The notes: generated from the letters alone by a model not told the origin. Numbered from the stretch's first letter, positions 26,296 through 39,676 are shown. The stretch is DNA of 42,661 nt from CAZSSM01 sp964609385 (GCA_964609385.1 CAZSSM010000059.1:1-42661); one strand, 5' to 3'. Numbers and translations are program-made.

Positions 26296-29121
26296 TTAAC
26301 GACCGAGCCGTCGAATCATCTCTTCGATCTGGGTCTTGATCTCGGGGTTGCCCAACTGGGAATCGCGTTTCTGGAGATTGATGAGGGCCTGACGCGCCGT
26401 CGAGCGCTTGCCCTGCGCCTCCAAGACGCGGGCGACGTGGTACCAGGCCTCGAAGTACTCGGCCGGCCTGGGCTGGATCCGTTGCAGGCTCAGGGTCAGT
26501 CGACGCCAATGGGTGAAGGCCTGGGTCCAGAGCTTGGGATCGGCCTCGGCCTGGGCCTCGAGGATCCGGCCCAGTTCGAACTGGAGGTCGATCAACCGGG
26601 GCCGGTCGGCGATCAGGTCCTCGATGCTCGAACGCGCCTCGTCCAACTGGCCGACAGCCCGGAGCGCCTCGATCTGCTTGAGCTGGGTCCGGAGGATCCG
26701 GTTGGATCGGACCAACTCGGAGTCGTTTCGGTAGTCACGGAGGATCCGCTGGAAGAGACGGAGAGCGGGCCGAGGCTGTTCGATTTGGAGCAACGCTTCA
26801 CCAGCCCATTGCAGGACGTCGTAGCCGGGATCACCCTCGGCCTCGACCAGCGCCTTGAGGAAGCGTTGATAGGCCGATCGGATCCGCGCGTACTGCCCGC
26901 CTTCCTTGGCCCGCTTGAGCCGATCCAGCTCGTTTTGAAGCAGACGGCCGATCTGGAAGTAGAGGGCGTTCAACTGCCCGGCGTCGAGCCCGGTCTCCTC
27001 CAAGCGTCGGAGCGTTGCCACAGCATCCTGGACCCGCTCGGCCCCGATCTGGGCGCGGACCAAGGCGGTCAAGACCCGTCGCTGTTGCACCTGATCGGCG
27101 GCGCTAGAGGCGCCCTCGGTCTGCTCGGCTAAGTCACCCAGCAGGGTGAGGGCCTGCTCGGCCTGACCGGATTCGGTCCGCGCCTCAGCCAGCTCCAGGA
27201 CGGTGTCAATGACCTTCGGATCGTCGGGGGGGATCCCTTGGGCGATCCGCTCCTGATAGGCGGTTTGGAGGGCGGTGATCGCGTCGGTGACCCGTTGGGC
27301 CGACTCGTCCGGCGACTCCTGAGCAATCCGTCGCGCCTCGCGGAGTTGGGCCTTGCCCGTGAGGGACAAGGCCTGGAGGTAGTCCGGCGTGTCGGGCTCG
27401 ACGACCGGCTCGAGCACGGCGATCGCGTCGAGGTATCGGCCCTGGCCGAGCCGAACCTGCCCTAGGACCATCCGCGCCTCCAGGGCCTCGACGGTCTCGG
27501 GAAAGGTCGCCAACGTATACTCGGCCATCGCGACCATCCGATTCAGATCGCTCACCCGATCCACATCGGTGTAGGTGTTGTAGGCGATGTTGTAAGCCGC
27601 CATCGCGATCTGGGTCGCGTCGGCGGCCAATCCGGCCTCGGGATAGCGACGGGCCAGGTGCTCGGCCAAGACGGCGGCCCGATAGTATTGGCCCGATCGG
27701 TAATAGGCCACCGCCAGCAGATAGCGGGCGCGGTTGCGGTCGGCCTGCTCGGGATCGTCTTCCGGATCGACCCGCTGCACGGCGACCTGAAGCAACTCGA
27801 CGGCCCGCTCCCACTCTTCGCCGTCGACGGCCGACTGAGCCAGAGCCATCGCCTCGTCGTAATCGAGTTCGTCCAGTTGGTTCGCGTCCAAGGCCGCGTC
27901 GGGCCGGTACCGCTGCAGGAGGTCCAGGGCCTCGGCGCGCGATGGAGAATAGACCGAAACGACGTCTTCGAGGACCCCCACGGCGGTCGTGAGGGCGCGG
28001 GCGCGCGTGGCGGCGTCCCGGATCTCGGGCTGTTGGGCCAGGATGCTTTTGGCCAGCTCGAGTTGGACGGCCAAGCCCATGACGCTCTGGCGGAACGCGG
28101 CATAATCGTTGAGCCACCGCCGGGCGTTGTCGGCGGCCAAGGCGTGCTGACCGCGTCGGGAAAGGCTCTGGATCTGGAAGAAGGCGGCGCGTCGGCGAAC
28201 GCTGGCCAACTCGGGACTGCCGTTCTTCAGGATCTGGCGATAGATCCCGTTGGCCTGACCGTATTGACCCAGTTCGTCGTAGCATTTGGCCTGCCAGACC
28301 AACGCAACGAACCCTTCGCGATAGATCCGGAACCGATTGTGGATGTCGGCGAGGGTCTCGCGGGCCTGGGTCAGCAGCTCGACGCGGTCCGGGTCGTCTT
28401 GAGGGTAGCTCAGCGCCTCCTCGTAATCGACCAAAGTGCGTTGCAGTTCGCCGCGGAGAACCTGGTCGCGCACACGGATCCGCCGAGCGTAGTTGGGGTC
28501 ACTTTGAGGAATGACCTTGTCGAACGAGTCGAGTTCTGATCGCAATGTTCTTAAAGCGCGATCGAACGCCGTGCGCGCCCGATCGAAGCTGGCCCGCGCC
28601 TCCTCACGCTTAGCCTGAACCTCGGAGTCCTCGTCGAGCCGATCCGCCGCGCGCAACGAGAGCAGTCCGCGTTGGGTCAACAACCGGGCCAGTTGAATCA
28701 GCGCCTCGTCGGCGCGCGGATGGTCCGGCTGCTCGCGACTGAACGTCTCCAGGAGCCGGCGCGCCCGGTCCAGCAGAACCTGACCGTTCTCGATATCGGC
28801 GGTCTGACCGGCCTGATCGAGCAGGACCAGGCCGAGTTCGTAGTCGATCACCGCCTCGACTTCGGACGCGACGTTGGGATCGTCGCGGAGCCCGTCGAGG
28901 TAATCCTCGGCGACATCGAAGTACCCGCGTTCGCGGAGCGCCTCGACGAACTGCAAAGGGACCGGGGGTGGCGGCTCCGAATCGACTTGATCCGGTTCGG
29001 CCCTTCGTGATCGCTGGGCCTCAGCAACACTGATCATCAGTAGGGCCAGCACCAACGCCCCGAACCCGATTAGGATCCGCCTCGTCATCAGCCCCGCTCC
29101 CAACGGTCTCCGATACCGCAT
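26296..29121 (-). CDS. large secreted TPR protein of the ExbB/ExbD operon
   Basis: 941 residues from the ATG at 29121, preceded by GGAGG at good spacing; the frame is open further upstream but without signals. A signal peptide (ILIGFGALVLALLMISVAEAQ) ends around residue 35. The rest is almost wholly Ala/Leu/Arg/Glu-rich helical repeats of TPR type, such as EWERAVELLQVAVQRV, YLDAIAVLEPVVEPD and ARLIDLQFELGR-like segments, enough for roughly 18-22 hairpins. Several repeats carry Gln/Asp-rich loops. It starts the five-gene minus-strand set, with 121 bases to the next TPR gene. A scaffold reaching across the periplasm from the ExbB/ExbD motor is inferred from the neighbours. Confidence 0.85.
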   Translation of the reverse strand: MRYRRPLGAGLMTRRILIGFGALVLALLMISVAEAQRSRRAEPDQVDSEPPPPVPLQFVEALRERGYFDVAEDYLDGLRDDPNVASEVEAVIDYELGLVLLDQAGQTADIENGQVLLDRARRLLETFSREQPDHPRADEALIQLARLLTQRGLLSLRAADRLDEDSEVQAKREEARASFDRARTAFDRALRTLRSELDSFDKVIPQSDPNYARRIRVRDQVLRGELQRTLVDYEEALSYPQDDPDRVELLTQARETLADIHNRFRIYREGFVALVWQAKCYDELGQYGQANGIYRQILKNGSPELASVRRRAAFFQIQSLSRRGQHALAADNARRWLNDYAAFRQSVMGLAVQLELAKSILAQQPEIRDAATRARALTTAVGVLEDVVSVYSPSRAEALDLLQRYRPDAALDANQLDELDYDEAMALAQSAVDGEEWERAVELLQVAVQRVDPEDDPEQADRNRARYLLAVAYYRSGQYYRAAVLAEHLARRYPEAGLAADATQIAMAAYNIAYNTYTDVDRVSDLNRMVAMAEYTLATFPETVEALEARMVLGQVRLGQGRYLDAIAVLEPVVEPDTPDYLQALSLTGKAQLREARRIAQESPDESAQRVTDAITALQTAYQERIAQGIPPDDPKVIDTVLELAEARTESGQAEQALTLLGDLAEQTEGASSAADQVQQRRVLTALVRAQIGAERVQDAVATLRRLEETGLDAGQLNALYFQIGRLLQNELDRLKRAKEGGQYARIRSAYQRFLKALVEAEGDPGYDVLQWAGEALLQIEQPRPALRLFQRILRDYRNDSELVRSNRILRTQLKQIEALRAVGQLDEARSSIEDLIADRPRLIDLQFELGRILEAQAEADPKLWTQAFTHWRRLTLSLQRIQPRPAEYFEAWYHVARVLEAQGKRSTARQALINLQKRDSQLGNPEIKTQIEEMIRRLGR

Positions 29122-29484
29122 CTGCTGCCTCCCTCGGGCCGACGTGCCGCACAAAAGCAAAAAGCAAACACGGCCGTCGCACAGTCGAACAATCGGTGGA
29201 TCACCAGACGACGGGGACACGGTGGACGATCCGTGTGTGATCACTCTATGGATCGACGAGTCAGTCGGTTGTGGGGATCGGTCCAGTGGGGCCAGAATCG
29301 GCCCGGGAAGCGCTCATGACCGCGACGCGACATGAATGATTCCCAATGGTAGAGCCGTCGCGAAACCGACGTCAAGCAACCCGCGTCCCACAGGTTTCGA
29401 CTCAAGCAACGTCCGGCCATTCCGAAGTACCTTCTGGCGTCACGAGACTGGAGCGACCCCGTAGCTGCCGATCCGGAGCCCGCC
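29122..29484. other. divergent intergenic region
   Basis: 363 bases between the start of the large TPR gene (-) and the start of the zinc-ribbon/PspC gene (+), so it must carry both promoters. I see no recognisable regulatory motif, repeat or RNA. It contains GTGATCAC-like palindromes near 29235 only by chance length. Confidence 0.45.
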
Positions 29485-30039
29485 ATGACCTCCTACAAGA
29501 CCTGTCCCTACTGCGCCGAACAGATCCGTGCCGAGGCGATCAAGTGCAAGCATTGCCAGACCTGGCTTAGCTCGCGCCTGAGTCCCTCGGAGAGTTGGCC
29601 GACCACCCAGTCTGTGCCGATTCGACGGCCTCGCGATCGCGCGATGATCTCTGGCGTCTGTGCGGGGTTGGCCGAATACTTGGGATTGGACCCCACCGTC
29701 ACGCGGATCCTGGTGATCGCTGTGGTCATCGCCACGGGCATCGTGCCGGGCTTGATCCTCTACGCCATCGCGGCGATCATGCTGCCCACCAACGATGAGC
29801 CGCAAGGCGTTGAGCGTCGCTTGACCACAGACCGCGATCGGGCCATTTTAAGCGGCGTCTGCGCCGGTCTGGCGCGTTACGGGCGAATCGAACCCTGGCT
29901 GGTCCGCACCCTCTTCGTTGTCGCGACGGTCCTGACCGCTGTGATCCCCGGCGTCCTGGTCTATGCCGGCTTGACCGTGCTCATCCCACAGGACGCGAAC
30001 CTGTCCGGCGACAAGGCCCGACCGTTCTACGAGGTCTGA
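29485..30039 (+). CDS. zinc-ribbon protein with two PspC domains
   Basis: 184 residues in three parts. Residues 1-30 form a zinc ribbon with CPYC (7-10) and CKHC (21-24). Residues 48-103 are a PspC domain: RPRDRAMISGVCAGLAEYLG, then a membrane helix near 75-100. Residues 116-170 are a second PspC domain with the same pattern, DRAILSGVCAGLARYG, and a second helix near 142-165. PspC proteins are small inner-membrane proteins that sense envelope stress in enterobacteria; single-domain forms are usual. GGAG lies shortly ahead of the ATG. It starts a plus-strand run with a small membrane protein gene and glmS. Confidence 0.88.
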   Translation: MTSYKTCPYCAEQIRAEAIKCKHCQTWLSSRLSPSESWPTTQSVPIRRPRDRAMISGVCAGLAEYLGLDPTVTRILVIAVVIATGIVPGLILYAIAAIMLPTNDEPQGVERRLTTDRDRAILSGVCAGLARYGRIEPWLVRTLFVVATVLTAVIPGVLVYAGLTVLIPQDANLSGDKARPFYEV

Positions 30040-30057
30040 ACAATCCTCCAAAGACCG

Positions 30058-30115
30058 AACCCGTTTGGGTTGATGTGACCGACCTCAAGGACCTAAACCC
30101 CGTTTCGGGACGGGG
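30058..30115 (+). other. two small hairpins after the PspC gene
   Basis: AACCC/GGGTT (30058-30071) and CCCCGT/ACGGGG (30098-30115) form two hairpins between the PspC gene and the next gene. No T-run follows. They might slow transcription or protect the mRNA end; the second sits just ahead of the ribosome site AAGGAAAAGG of the next gene. Confidence 0.3.
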
Positions 30116-30136
30116 CGAGAAAGGAAAAGGCGTTTC

Positions 30137-30550
30137 GTGTCGAAGGTCGTCGCTCTGGGATGGACTCTGCGACTGCTCGGCCCGGCGATCCAGTTGGGTT
30201 GCATCGCGATCTTGTTTCAGATGAGCGACGCGACCATCCTGGGTGCGCCGGCGAACGAACTGGCCTATCTAGGCTTCCTCATCGGGCTCGGATTGGCCCT
30301 AGTCGGCTATCAGCTCTGCCGACTCGGCGCCCGTTCACAGGCCCTCGGTCAGAGACGGTCCCGCGAGGCCGACTTTCGGCTCAACTTGGACCGGGGCCTC
30401 GACGACGCCCCGTCGAGCCCCGCCAACGATCCCGACAGCGAACCCTCAACGCGCACGGCCTATCCGGACGATCCCGCGTTCGAGCCCAGGGCGACCCAGG
30501 ACCCCGACGGCGAGGCCCCTCGGTTCGGTGCGACGCGCAACGACCCGTGA
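30137..30550 (+). CDS. small two-helix membrane protein of unknown function
   Basis: 137 residues from a GTG start with AAGGAAAAGG about 8 bases ahead. Two hydrophobic segments (about 6-28 and 42-60, the second LGFLIGLGLALVGYQLC) are followed by an Arg-rich stretch and a Pro/Asp/Ser-rich, probably disordered cytoplasmic tail (about 85-137). I recognise no family. It lies between the PspC gene and glmS on the same strand. Confidence 0.65.
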   Translation: MSKVVALGWTLRLLGPAIQLGCIAILFQMSDATILGAPANELAYLGFLIGLGLALVGYQLCRLGARSQALGQRRSREADFRLNLDRGLDDAPSSPANDPDSEPSTRTAYPDDPAFEPRATQDPDGEAPRFGATRNDP

Positions 30551-30682
30551 AGTCCGGGGCGGGAGCCGGCACCCGTCGCCGAACGCGACCCAACCACGAG
30601 TTCATTCTTGGACGTCGCGGGCGGTCCCCCGAGGAACGGGGCCACCAGACCCGCGCCGATCGACCTGGACGGAGGCACACGG

Positions 30683-32695
<2,013 letters not shown>

Positions 32696-32723
32696 AATAC
32701 GGATTTAGAAAATGATCCTTTGC

Positions 32724-32758
32724 AAAAAGGAACACACGATTGTTCCCGAGATCTTTTT
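32724..32758. terminator. bidirectional terminator between glmS and the GIY-YIG gene
   Basis: GGAACA at 32729-32734 pairs with TGTTCC at 32741-32746 over a 6-base loop. On the minus strand, TTTTT follows the stem at once (32728-32724); on the plus strand a T-run follows at 32754-32758. The convergent genes end at 32695 (+) and 32784 (-), which fits a shared terminator. Confidence 0.65.
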
Positions 32759-32783
32759 CATAACAGACCAAAGCGCTCTTAAA

Positions 32784-33884
32784 CTACGTTTTCGCCGAGT
32801 TGAGGGCCGGCTCCAGAAATTCGATCAGCCGGCCCTCAAGGTCTTCGGCATGGGCGAGATAGACATCCACGTCGCCTTCGGAGGCCTGATAGGGAACGAA
32901 GTAACCGCGTTCGATCTTCTTCCGCCCCACATACGATTTCTGCCCGTAGGTCCCGAAGCGTTCCGGAAAGTCGTCGGTCCGGCCAACGTACACGAACCGG
33001 TCGCGCTCCCTGTCGTGGAGGACGTAGTATCCACCCTTCCCGACCAACTCGTTCGAAACGCGGTTCAGGTTCCTGCCGGTCACGTCGGCCCATGTGAACA
33101 TGCTCGGCTTCCAGTCCAAAGTCATATGGAGCCGCTCGATCTCTTCGAACGTCCCCACCGAGGGTGAAATCCCCTCCAGGCGAGGCATGGCCTGGAGCGA
33201 ATCACGGGGAGGCCCCAGGATGTACGAGGAAATCGGACCGGTCCGATCCTTGTAGAGCAAATCGGTGTAGGCCGAGCTGGGGACCCCGGAGGATCGGCCG
33301 TTCTCCGCCGCGACCAGGTCCCACTGCTTCAGGGTCAGCCGGTCCGAGGAGCCGACCTTGCTCTTGTTCACAATCGGATTGCACGCCGCGATCAACTCCT
33401 TTTCGGGGTCGATCGCGTAACCGACATAGATCAGGATGTCGCTGAACCTCGGATTGCTCGGATCGCGGATCCGGTCATAGCTGAGGACCTTCGCGAAATC
33501 GGCCGAGGACGCGTTGGAGTAGGTGACGAACCGCGTCTTCAGATTCCCTTCACCAACATAGACACACTTGCCTTTCTTCTGATCCCAAAAGAAATAGAAC
33601 CCATAGGGAGCCCCGAAGATCTCGGTGACCGTCACGGACGGGTCGAGCAAGGACGGCTGGCGAGGCGCGTCGGAGAACTTCCCGATCACCTTCCCCGCCC
33701 AATCCTCATAGGACATCTCTCGTCTGTTGGGCACCGAGATATGCCAAAGCCTCTGCGACTTCTTCGACCCATCGCGGATGACCGGCAGCAGCTCGTGCCA
33801 GGACACGGGCGTCCGGCGCCACATGATCCGGGTCGACATGCTGCAGCCCGCGGGGATCGGGGGCGGCGGAACGCTGCCGGCCAT
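32784..33884 (-). CDS. tandem GIY-YIG nuclease-like protein
   Basis: 366 residues carrying two GIY-YIG-like cores. Core 1: GFY at 95-97, YVG at 109-111, Arg119, and Glu161 to Asn173 in the segment DPEKELIAACNPIVN. Core 2: GYY at 285-287, YVG at 299-301, Arg309, and Glu350 to Asn362 in DLEGRLIEFLEPALN. In both, the Glu and Asn are 12 residues apart, and each keeps the residues used by single-domain GIY-YIG nucleases to cut DNA. Residues about 175-280 link the two and match nothing recognised. GAGGAG lies about 9 bases before the ATG. The gene ends in TAG, unusual in this window. Its biological target is unknown; DNA repair, mobile-element or defence roles are all open. Confidence 0.75.
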   Translation of the reverse strand: MAGSVPPPPIPAGCSMSTRIMWRRTPVSWHELLPVIRDGSKKSQRLWHISVPNRREMSYEDWAGKVIGKFSDAPRQPSLLDPSVTVTEIFGAPYGFYFFWDQKKGKCVYVGEGNLKTRFVTYSNASSADFAKVLSYDRIRDPSNPRFSDILIYVGYAIDPEKELIAACNPIVNKSKVGSSDRLTLKQWDLVAAENGRSSGVPSSAYTDLLYKDRTGPISSYILGPPRDSLQAMPRLEGISPSVGTFEEIERLHMTLDWKPSMFTWADVTGRNLNRVSNELVGKGGYYVLHDRERDRFVYVGRTDDFPERFGTYGQKSYVGRKKIERGYFVPYQASEGDVDVYLAHAEDLEGRLIEFLEPALNSAKT

Positions 33885-34116
33885 GTCCGAGGCTCCTCTC
33901 CGAAACCGGTTCGGCTACGAGACGTCCATGGTAAGTTGAGGCGTGTCATCTCCAACAGAAAGGGTACGCGTCTGATCCCGGCTGTGACAGACCACCTACA
34001 AACCGTTGGGGCCTGACCCCGTCCGTACCCGACCGGAGGGCCGATCCCACCAACGCATGGACCTCAATTCATGCTCGTGTCAGCCAGAGCCCATCGGCTT
34101 CGGAGAAGGATCACGC

Positions 34117-36204
<2,088 letters not shown>

Positions 36205-36311
36205 ATCCGGGACCCTACCGTTGTGGACCTCGCGATCGGCCGACCGACGCGGCCGGACTCCCCCTTTGAGGCTAACCCGGTCGAGATCCCGGCTCAAGAA
36301 CGCGCCCGCTC

Positions 36312-37023
36312 GACTAGAGTCGGCAACGCGTCCGCGTCTCGGCATAGGTTGCCTCGAGATCCAGCGGGATTATCCTGTGGCCCAGCAAGGCCAAGGGCAA
36401 CGTCGGCAGCGTCCCCCAACCTCGACCGGGACGACCCACTTCTCTACCCGATCCTGTCCCCCGACATGGATGGGTCGATACGCCAATACGGATAACGACG
36501 AGCCGATGTCACGGCGGAATTTGTCGTCGAGTCGCAACACCGAAACGAGTTCGTCGTGCAGGTCCGACAGCCGTGTCGTCACCAAGTCGACGACCACGAC
36601 ACCCACTCCGCGTTGCAGATACGATGCGCACTTGGCGGCAAATGCTCGACGCGACTCGGGCCGGTCCTTGTTGCGCGGACTGATCAACCCGACGATCCCA
36701 ACCAACCGCGCATCGTCACGCTCATCGAGCACCCGAACCTCGATCTCATCCGGATAGTCGAATGGCAACACAAGGGTCGCTGGTGGAGCCTCCCAAGTCG
36801 CCACGGCAACCCCTTGGCCATCCTCATCGGCCCCCATCGTCGACTCGAACGCGGCCAGATCGGCCGAGACCTGAGTCCCGAGATGCGTGTGGACCTCCGC
36901 GAAAAAGCGTCGCGGCAATTGCCGATCTAAGGCATCGGCGATTATCGACAACTAACGCATATAAAACGATTTCCACGAATGTTTCGGGGCCAGTGGGGGT
37001 CGGAGGTGATCGAGGACCGGCAT
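36312..37023 (-). pseudogene. DUF4058-type protein gene broken by one TAG and one frameshift
   Basis: The start at 37023 has AGGAG ahead and gives MPVLDHLRPPLAPKHSW, a typical start for the planctomycete branch of DUF4058. Codon 24 is TAG (36954-36952), just where Trp (TGG) is usual, and the frame continues LSIIADALDRQLPRRFF, then LVGIVGLISPRNKDRPE and GVGVVVVDLVTTRLSDLHDEL, the conserved core. Near the end, one base is missing from a run of five C on the plus strand (36413-36417). Adding one restores VEVGG followed by TLPTLPLALLGHRIIPLDLE up to a TAG at 36312-36314. As printed, translation would instead continue to 36370 out of frame. The function of DUF4058 is unknown. Damage is slight, so decay is recent or partly a sequencing artefact. 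Confidence 0.7.
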
Positions 37024-37135
37024 CACCGGGTCTCCTGTGGAAGCCATCGCGATATCCCGACCATTCTACCAAGCCGTCCCCCTTGAGGATCCCCCTCAAC
37101 GAACCGTATCACACGACGAACAAAAACATACGATT

Positions 37136-39676
37136 TTAATAATAACTTTTTAATCTCAGAACTAACTGGAGGACGACGATTCCCATCGCGACCCAAGCGA
37201 TCCGCGAGGCGATCTCGAGGCCGGGAGTCCGATAGGTCATGATCACTCGGTGTCGGCCCGGGCCGGCGATCCGGACGGCGCGGAACGCGGTGTCGGCACG
37301 GAGGATGGGGACCGGAGCTCTGTTGAGGGTCGCGGTCCAGCCAGGCATCCAGGCGTCGGTCACGACCAGCCAGCCGGGCCCATCGGCCTCGACAATGACC
37401 TCGATACGGTCGGGACTGGCGGGACGATAGGAGGCTCGAGTCATCGACGACGGTTGTGACGTCGCAACAGGCTCATCGATCCCGATCGCGTCGGCCTCCA
37501 GGAGAACAGTCCGTCGGGGATCGACCCGCGTGAGGAGGTCGAGCGGATCGACATGACCGGCGAGTGGTCGGGCTTCGGGCACCATGTAGGCGCGCGGCAT
37601 CGCGCTGGGGTTGCGGTAGACGCCGAACCAACGCCCGTCCCAATGACCGGAGCAGAGCAGGGGATAGCGACTTGAGTCGACATCGGCCAACAACGTCTGT
37701 TCGAGGGGTCTGTCCGAGATGATGACCCGGGCGCCGAGCCGATCGAGGGCCATACGGCAACGGGCCGACGCGACATCTCGATCAGCCTCAACGATCCGCT
37801 CCGGGCGGAACATCGCATACGTGGCCAGGAAGAGCCGAGAGGGACCAGCCACCTGGACCAGATCCTCCACATTGATCTTCTCGATCCCCGCCGCGGCCGC
37901 CCGAAGATCGCCATACAAGGCATCTTGGGCTCGGATGCGGATCGGATCCTTATCCCGATCCTCCTCATCTGTTCCCTCCACCTCGCGTTCGATCGCGTCA
38001 GTGATCGGGTCCGGTCCCTCGAACCACCAGCGGGGCGCAATCGGCATCAACGCCCAAGAGGTGAGCACCAACTCGGCAATGAGTCCCGAGGCGAGAATTG
38101 CGCTTCCAATCGATCGGAACCGCCGACGTCCACCACGCCAGACGAGCAGGCCGAATCCGGAGGCCGACGAGAACCAGGCGATCCGTCCAATCTCGTCGGA
38201 CCCCAGATTGTCAATGAATCCCTCAAGTCGCGATATCTCGTTGACATTTGATTCTTGAATTGCTGTTGGGACAGCCCTTGATCCTCCAACCGCCATGGGA
38301 AGTGGGTGAGCAGTCGACCGCTCGAGAATCCCGAAGGCCGTGGCGGCGCTCAGCAAGATCGATGAGGCGATCGCGGCACGGCGCATGATCCGTGAGGATT
38401 CCACCCCTCCCAGCGCCCGTCGGAGTCCGTCCCAACCGAACGCCGCCAAAATCGAGGTCCCGAGCACGACCAGGAAGAGCGAACGCGATGGGACCCGAAA
38501 CCAGCCGGTCCACGGACAGACCCGCGCGACCAGCCAGGATCCCCCGACGGAATCACCGACCGCATGCAATATCCCCAGCAAGGCAACGATGGACCAGATC
38601 CGATTCGCCCTACTCGTCATCCAACCAAGCCGAACCCCTACCAGAGCCAACAAGAACGGGATCCATCCAAAACCAACCATAGTTTCCCAGAGATTTCCTG
38701 GACCGATATAACCGGTGGCATCGCCCAAAGCTCGGGGGGTCAACAACTGCGTGAGGTTCCACGGTCGGAGGTAATCGGGTGATCGGCCCGCGCCCTGGAC
38801 GTCGAGCCATTCCGAATGGGCCAACCAGGTTGGCCACCACTGGACCGATGTGATGCCGGCCGCCAATAGCGCGGCCCATCCCCAAGCAGCGAGCCGCCGT
38901 AGGCCGTCTCGGAGACCCAGACGTCGGAACCGTGTGATCATGTCGACGAGCCCCCACACCAGCAAGAACACGCCAAGATAAGCGGCAACCTGGGCGTGCC
39001 CCGTCAGGGCGCAGAGGGCTAAGGTCGGAGGAAGCAGGCATCCCCAGAGTTCGTCGCGGCTCAAACCGAGGGCCGATCGGACGACCCAGGGCATCCAGCA
39101 GGCCGCCCAAACCTGTGGGAAATGCCCCTCATACGCTTGGACTAGTTGATACGGGGCGAGCGAGAAGCAGAGACCACCAACCATGGACGCCGACCATCCG
39201 CACCCATACGCTCGACAGAGGACGTAGACCCCGAACGCACCAACGACCAAGTGGACATACGTCGACAAGACGAGGCCGCGCACCGGGTGAATCGAAGCCC
39301 TGAGGAGCCAACGGGTCGTCGGATCGTACCGGGCCGACTGCGGGTTGGCCGCTGCGGGTCGCCCGGCGAATCCGACCGGGTCCCATTCCGCAAGGCGCCC
39401 GCCGTTCATCTCGATCGATCGACGCTGCCAGGTCAGACGAGGCCAGTGGATACGGGTCAGGTCGTTGCCGGTCGCGTCGGCGTCGGGTGGCCTCCAGGCG
39501 TCGCGGGTCGGGCGCAGACCGTCGACTGGAACGGCCGACGGATCGGCCAGGAGGGGCCATCCCGCGACGAGGCAGACGATCGCCAACAGGGTCGTCGCGA
39601 CCAGGCCGCGATGGATGGGGATTCGAATCCGGCTCGGCGCCGGGTTCGGGTCGGGCTCACGAACCCGGACGATCAT
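37136..39676 (-). CDS. YfhO-like multi-pass membrane protein
   Basis: 846 residues from the ATG at 39676, which leaves a 20-base overlap with the glycosyltransferase gene; an earlier start at 39757 would overlap by 101 bases. The N-terminal two thirds contain about eleven hydrophobic helices, for example LLAIVCLVAGWPLL, VHLVVGAFGVYVLC, VAAYLGVFLLVWGLVDMI and VVLGTSILAAFGWDGL. A soluble beta-rich C-terminal domain follows, with GPGWLVVTDAWMPGWTATLN, the YfhO signature, and a final anchor helix. YfhO proteins are GT-C-like and are linked to glycosylation of teichoic acids or polysaccharides in Firmicutes. Here its pairing with a GT4 transferase suggests a role in surface glycan synthesis. Confidence 0.85.
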   Translation of the reverse strand: MIVRVREPDPNPAPSRIRIPIHRGLVATTLLAIVCLVAGWPLLADPSAVPVDGLRPTRDAWRPPDADATGNDLTRIHWPRLTWQRRSIEMNGGRLAEWDPVGFAGRPAAANPQSARYDPTTRWLLRASIHPVRGLVLSTYVHLVVGAFGVYVLCRAYGCGWSASMVGGLCFSLAPYQLVQAYEGHFPQVWAACWMPWVVRSALGLSRDELWGCLLPPTLALCALTGHAQVAAYLGVFLLVWGLVDMITRFRRLGLRDGLRRLAAWGWAALLAAGITSVQWWPTWLAHSEWLDVQGAGRSPDYLRPWNLTQLLTPRALGDATGYIGPGNLWETMVGFGWIPFLLALVGVRLGWMTSRANRIWSIVALLGILHAVGDSVGGSWLVARVCPWTGWFRVPSRSLFLVVLGTSILAAFGWDGLRRALGGVESSRIMRRAAIASSILLSAATAFGILERSTAHPLPMAVGGSRAVPTAIQESNVNEISRLEGFIDNLGSDEIGRIAWFSSASGFGLLVWRGGRRRFRSIGSAILASGLIAELVLTSWALMPIAPRWWFEGPDPITDAIEREVEGTDEEDRDKDPIRIRAQDALYGDLRAAAAGIEKINVEDLVQVAGPSRLFLATYAMFRPERIVEADRDVASARCRMALDRLGARVIISDRPLEQTLLADVDSSRYPLLCSGHWDGRWFGVYRNPSAMPRAYMVPEARPLAGHVDPLDLLTRVDPRRTVLLEADAIGIDEPVATSQPSSMTRASYRPASPDRIEVIVEADGPGWLVVTDAWMPGWTATLNRAPVPILRADTAFRAVRIAGPGRHRVIMTYRTPGLEIASRIAWVAMGIVVLQLVLRLKSYY

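Noticed and set aside
30608..30682. Upstream extension of glmS
   Set aside because: GlmS needs Cys at position 2 after Met removal, which only the ATG at 30683 gives.
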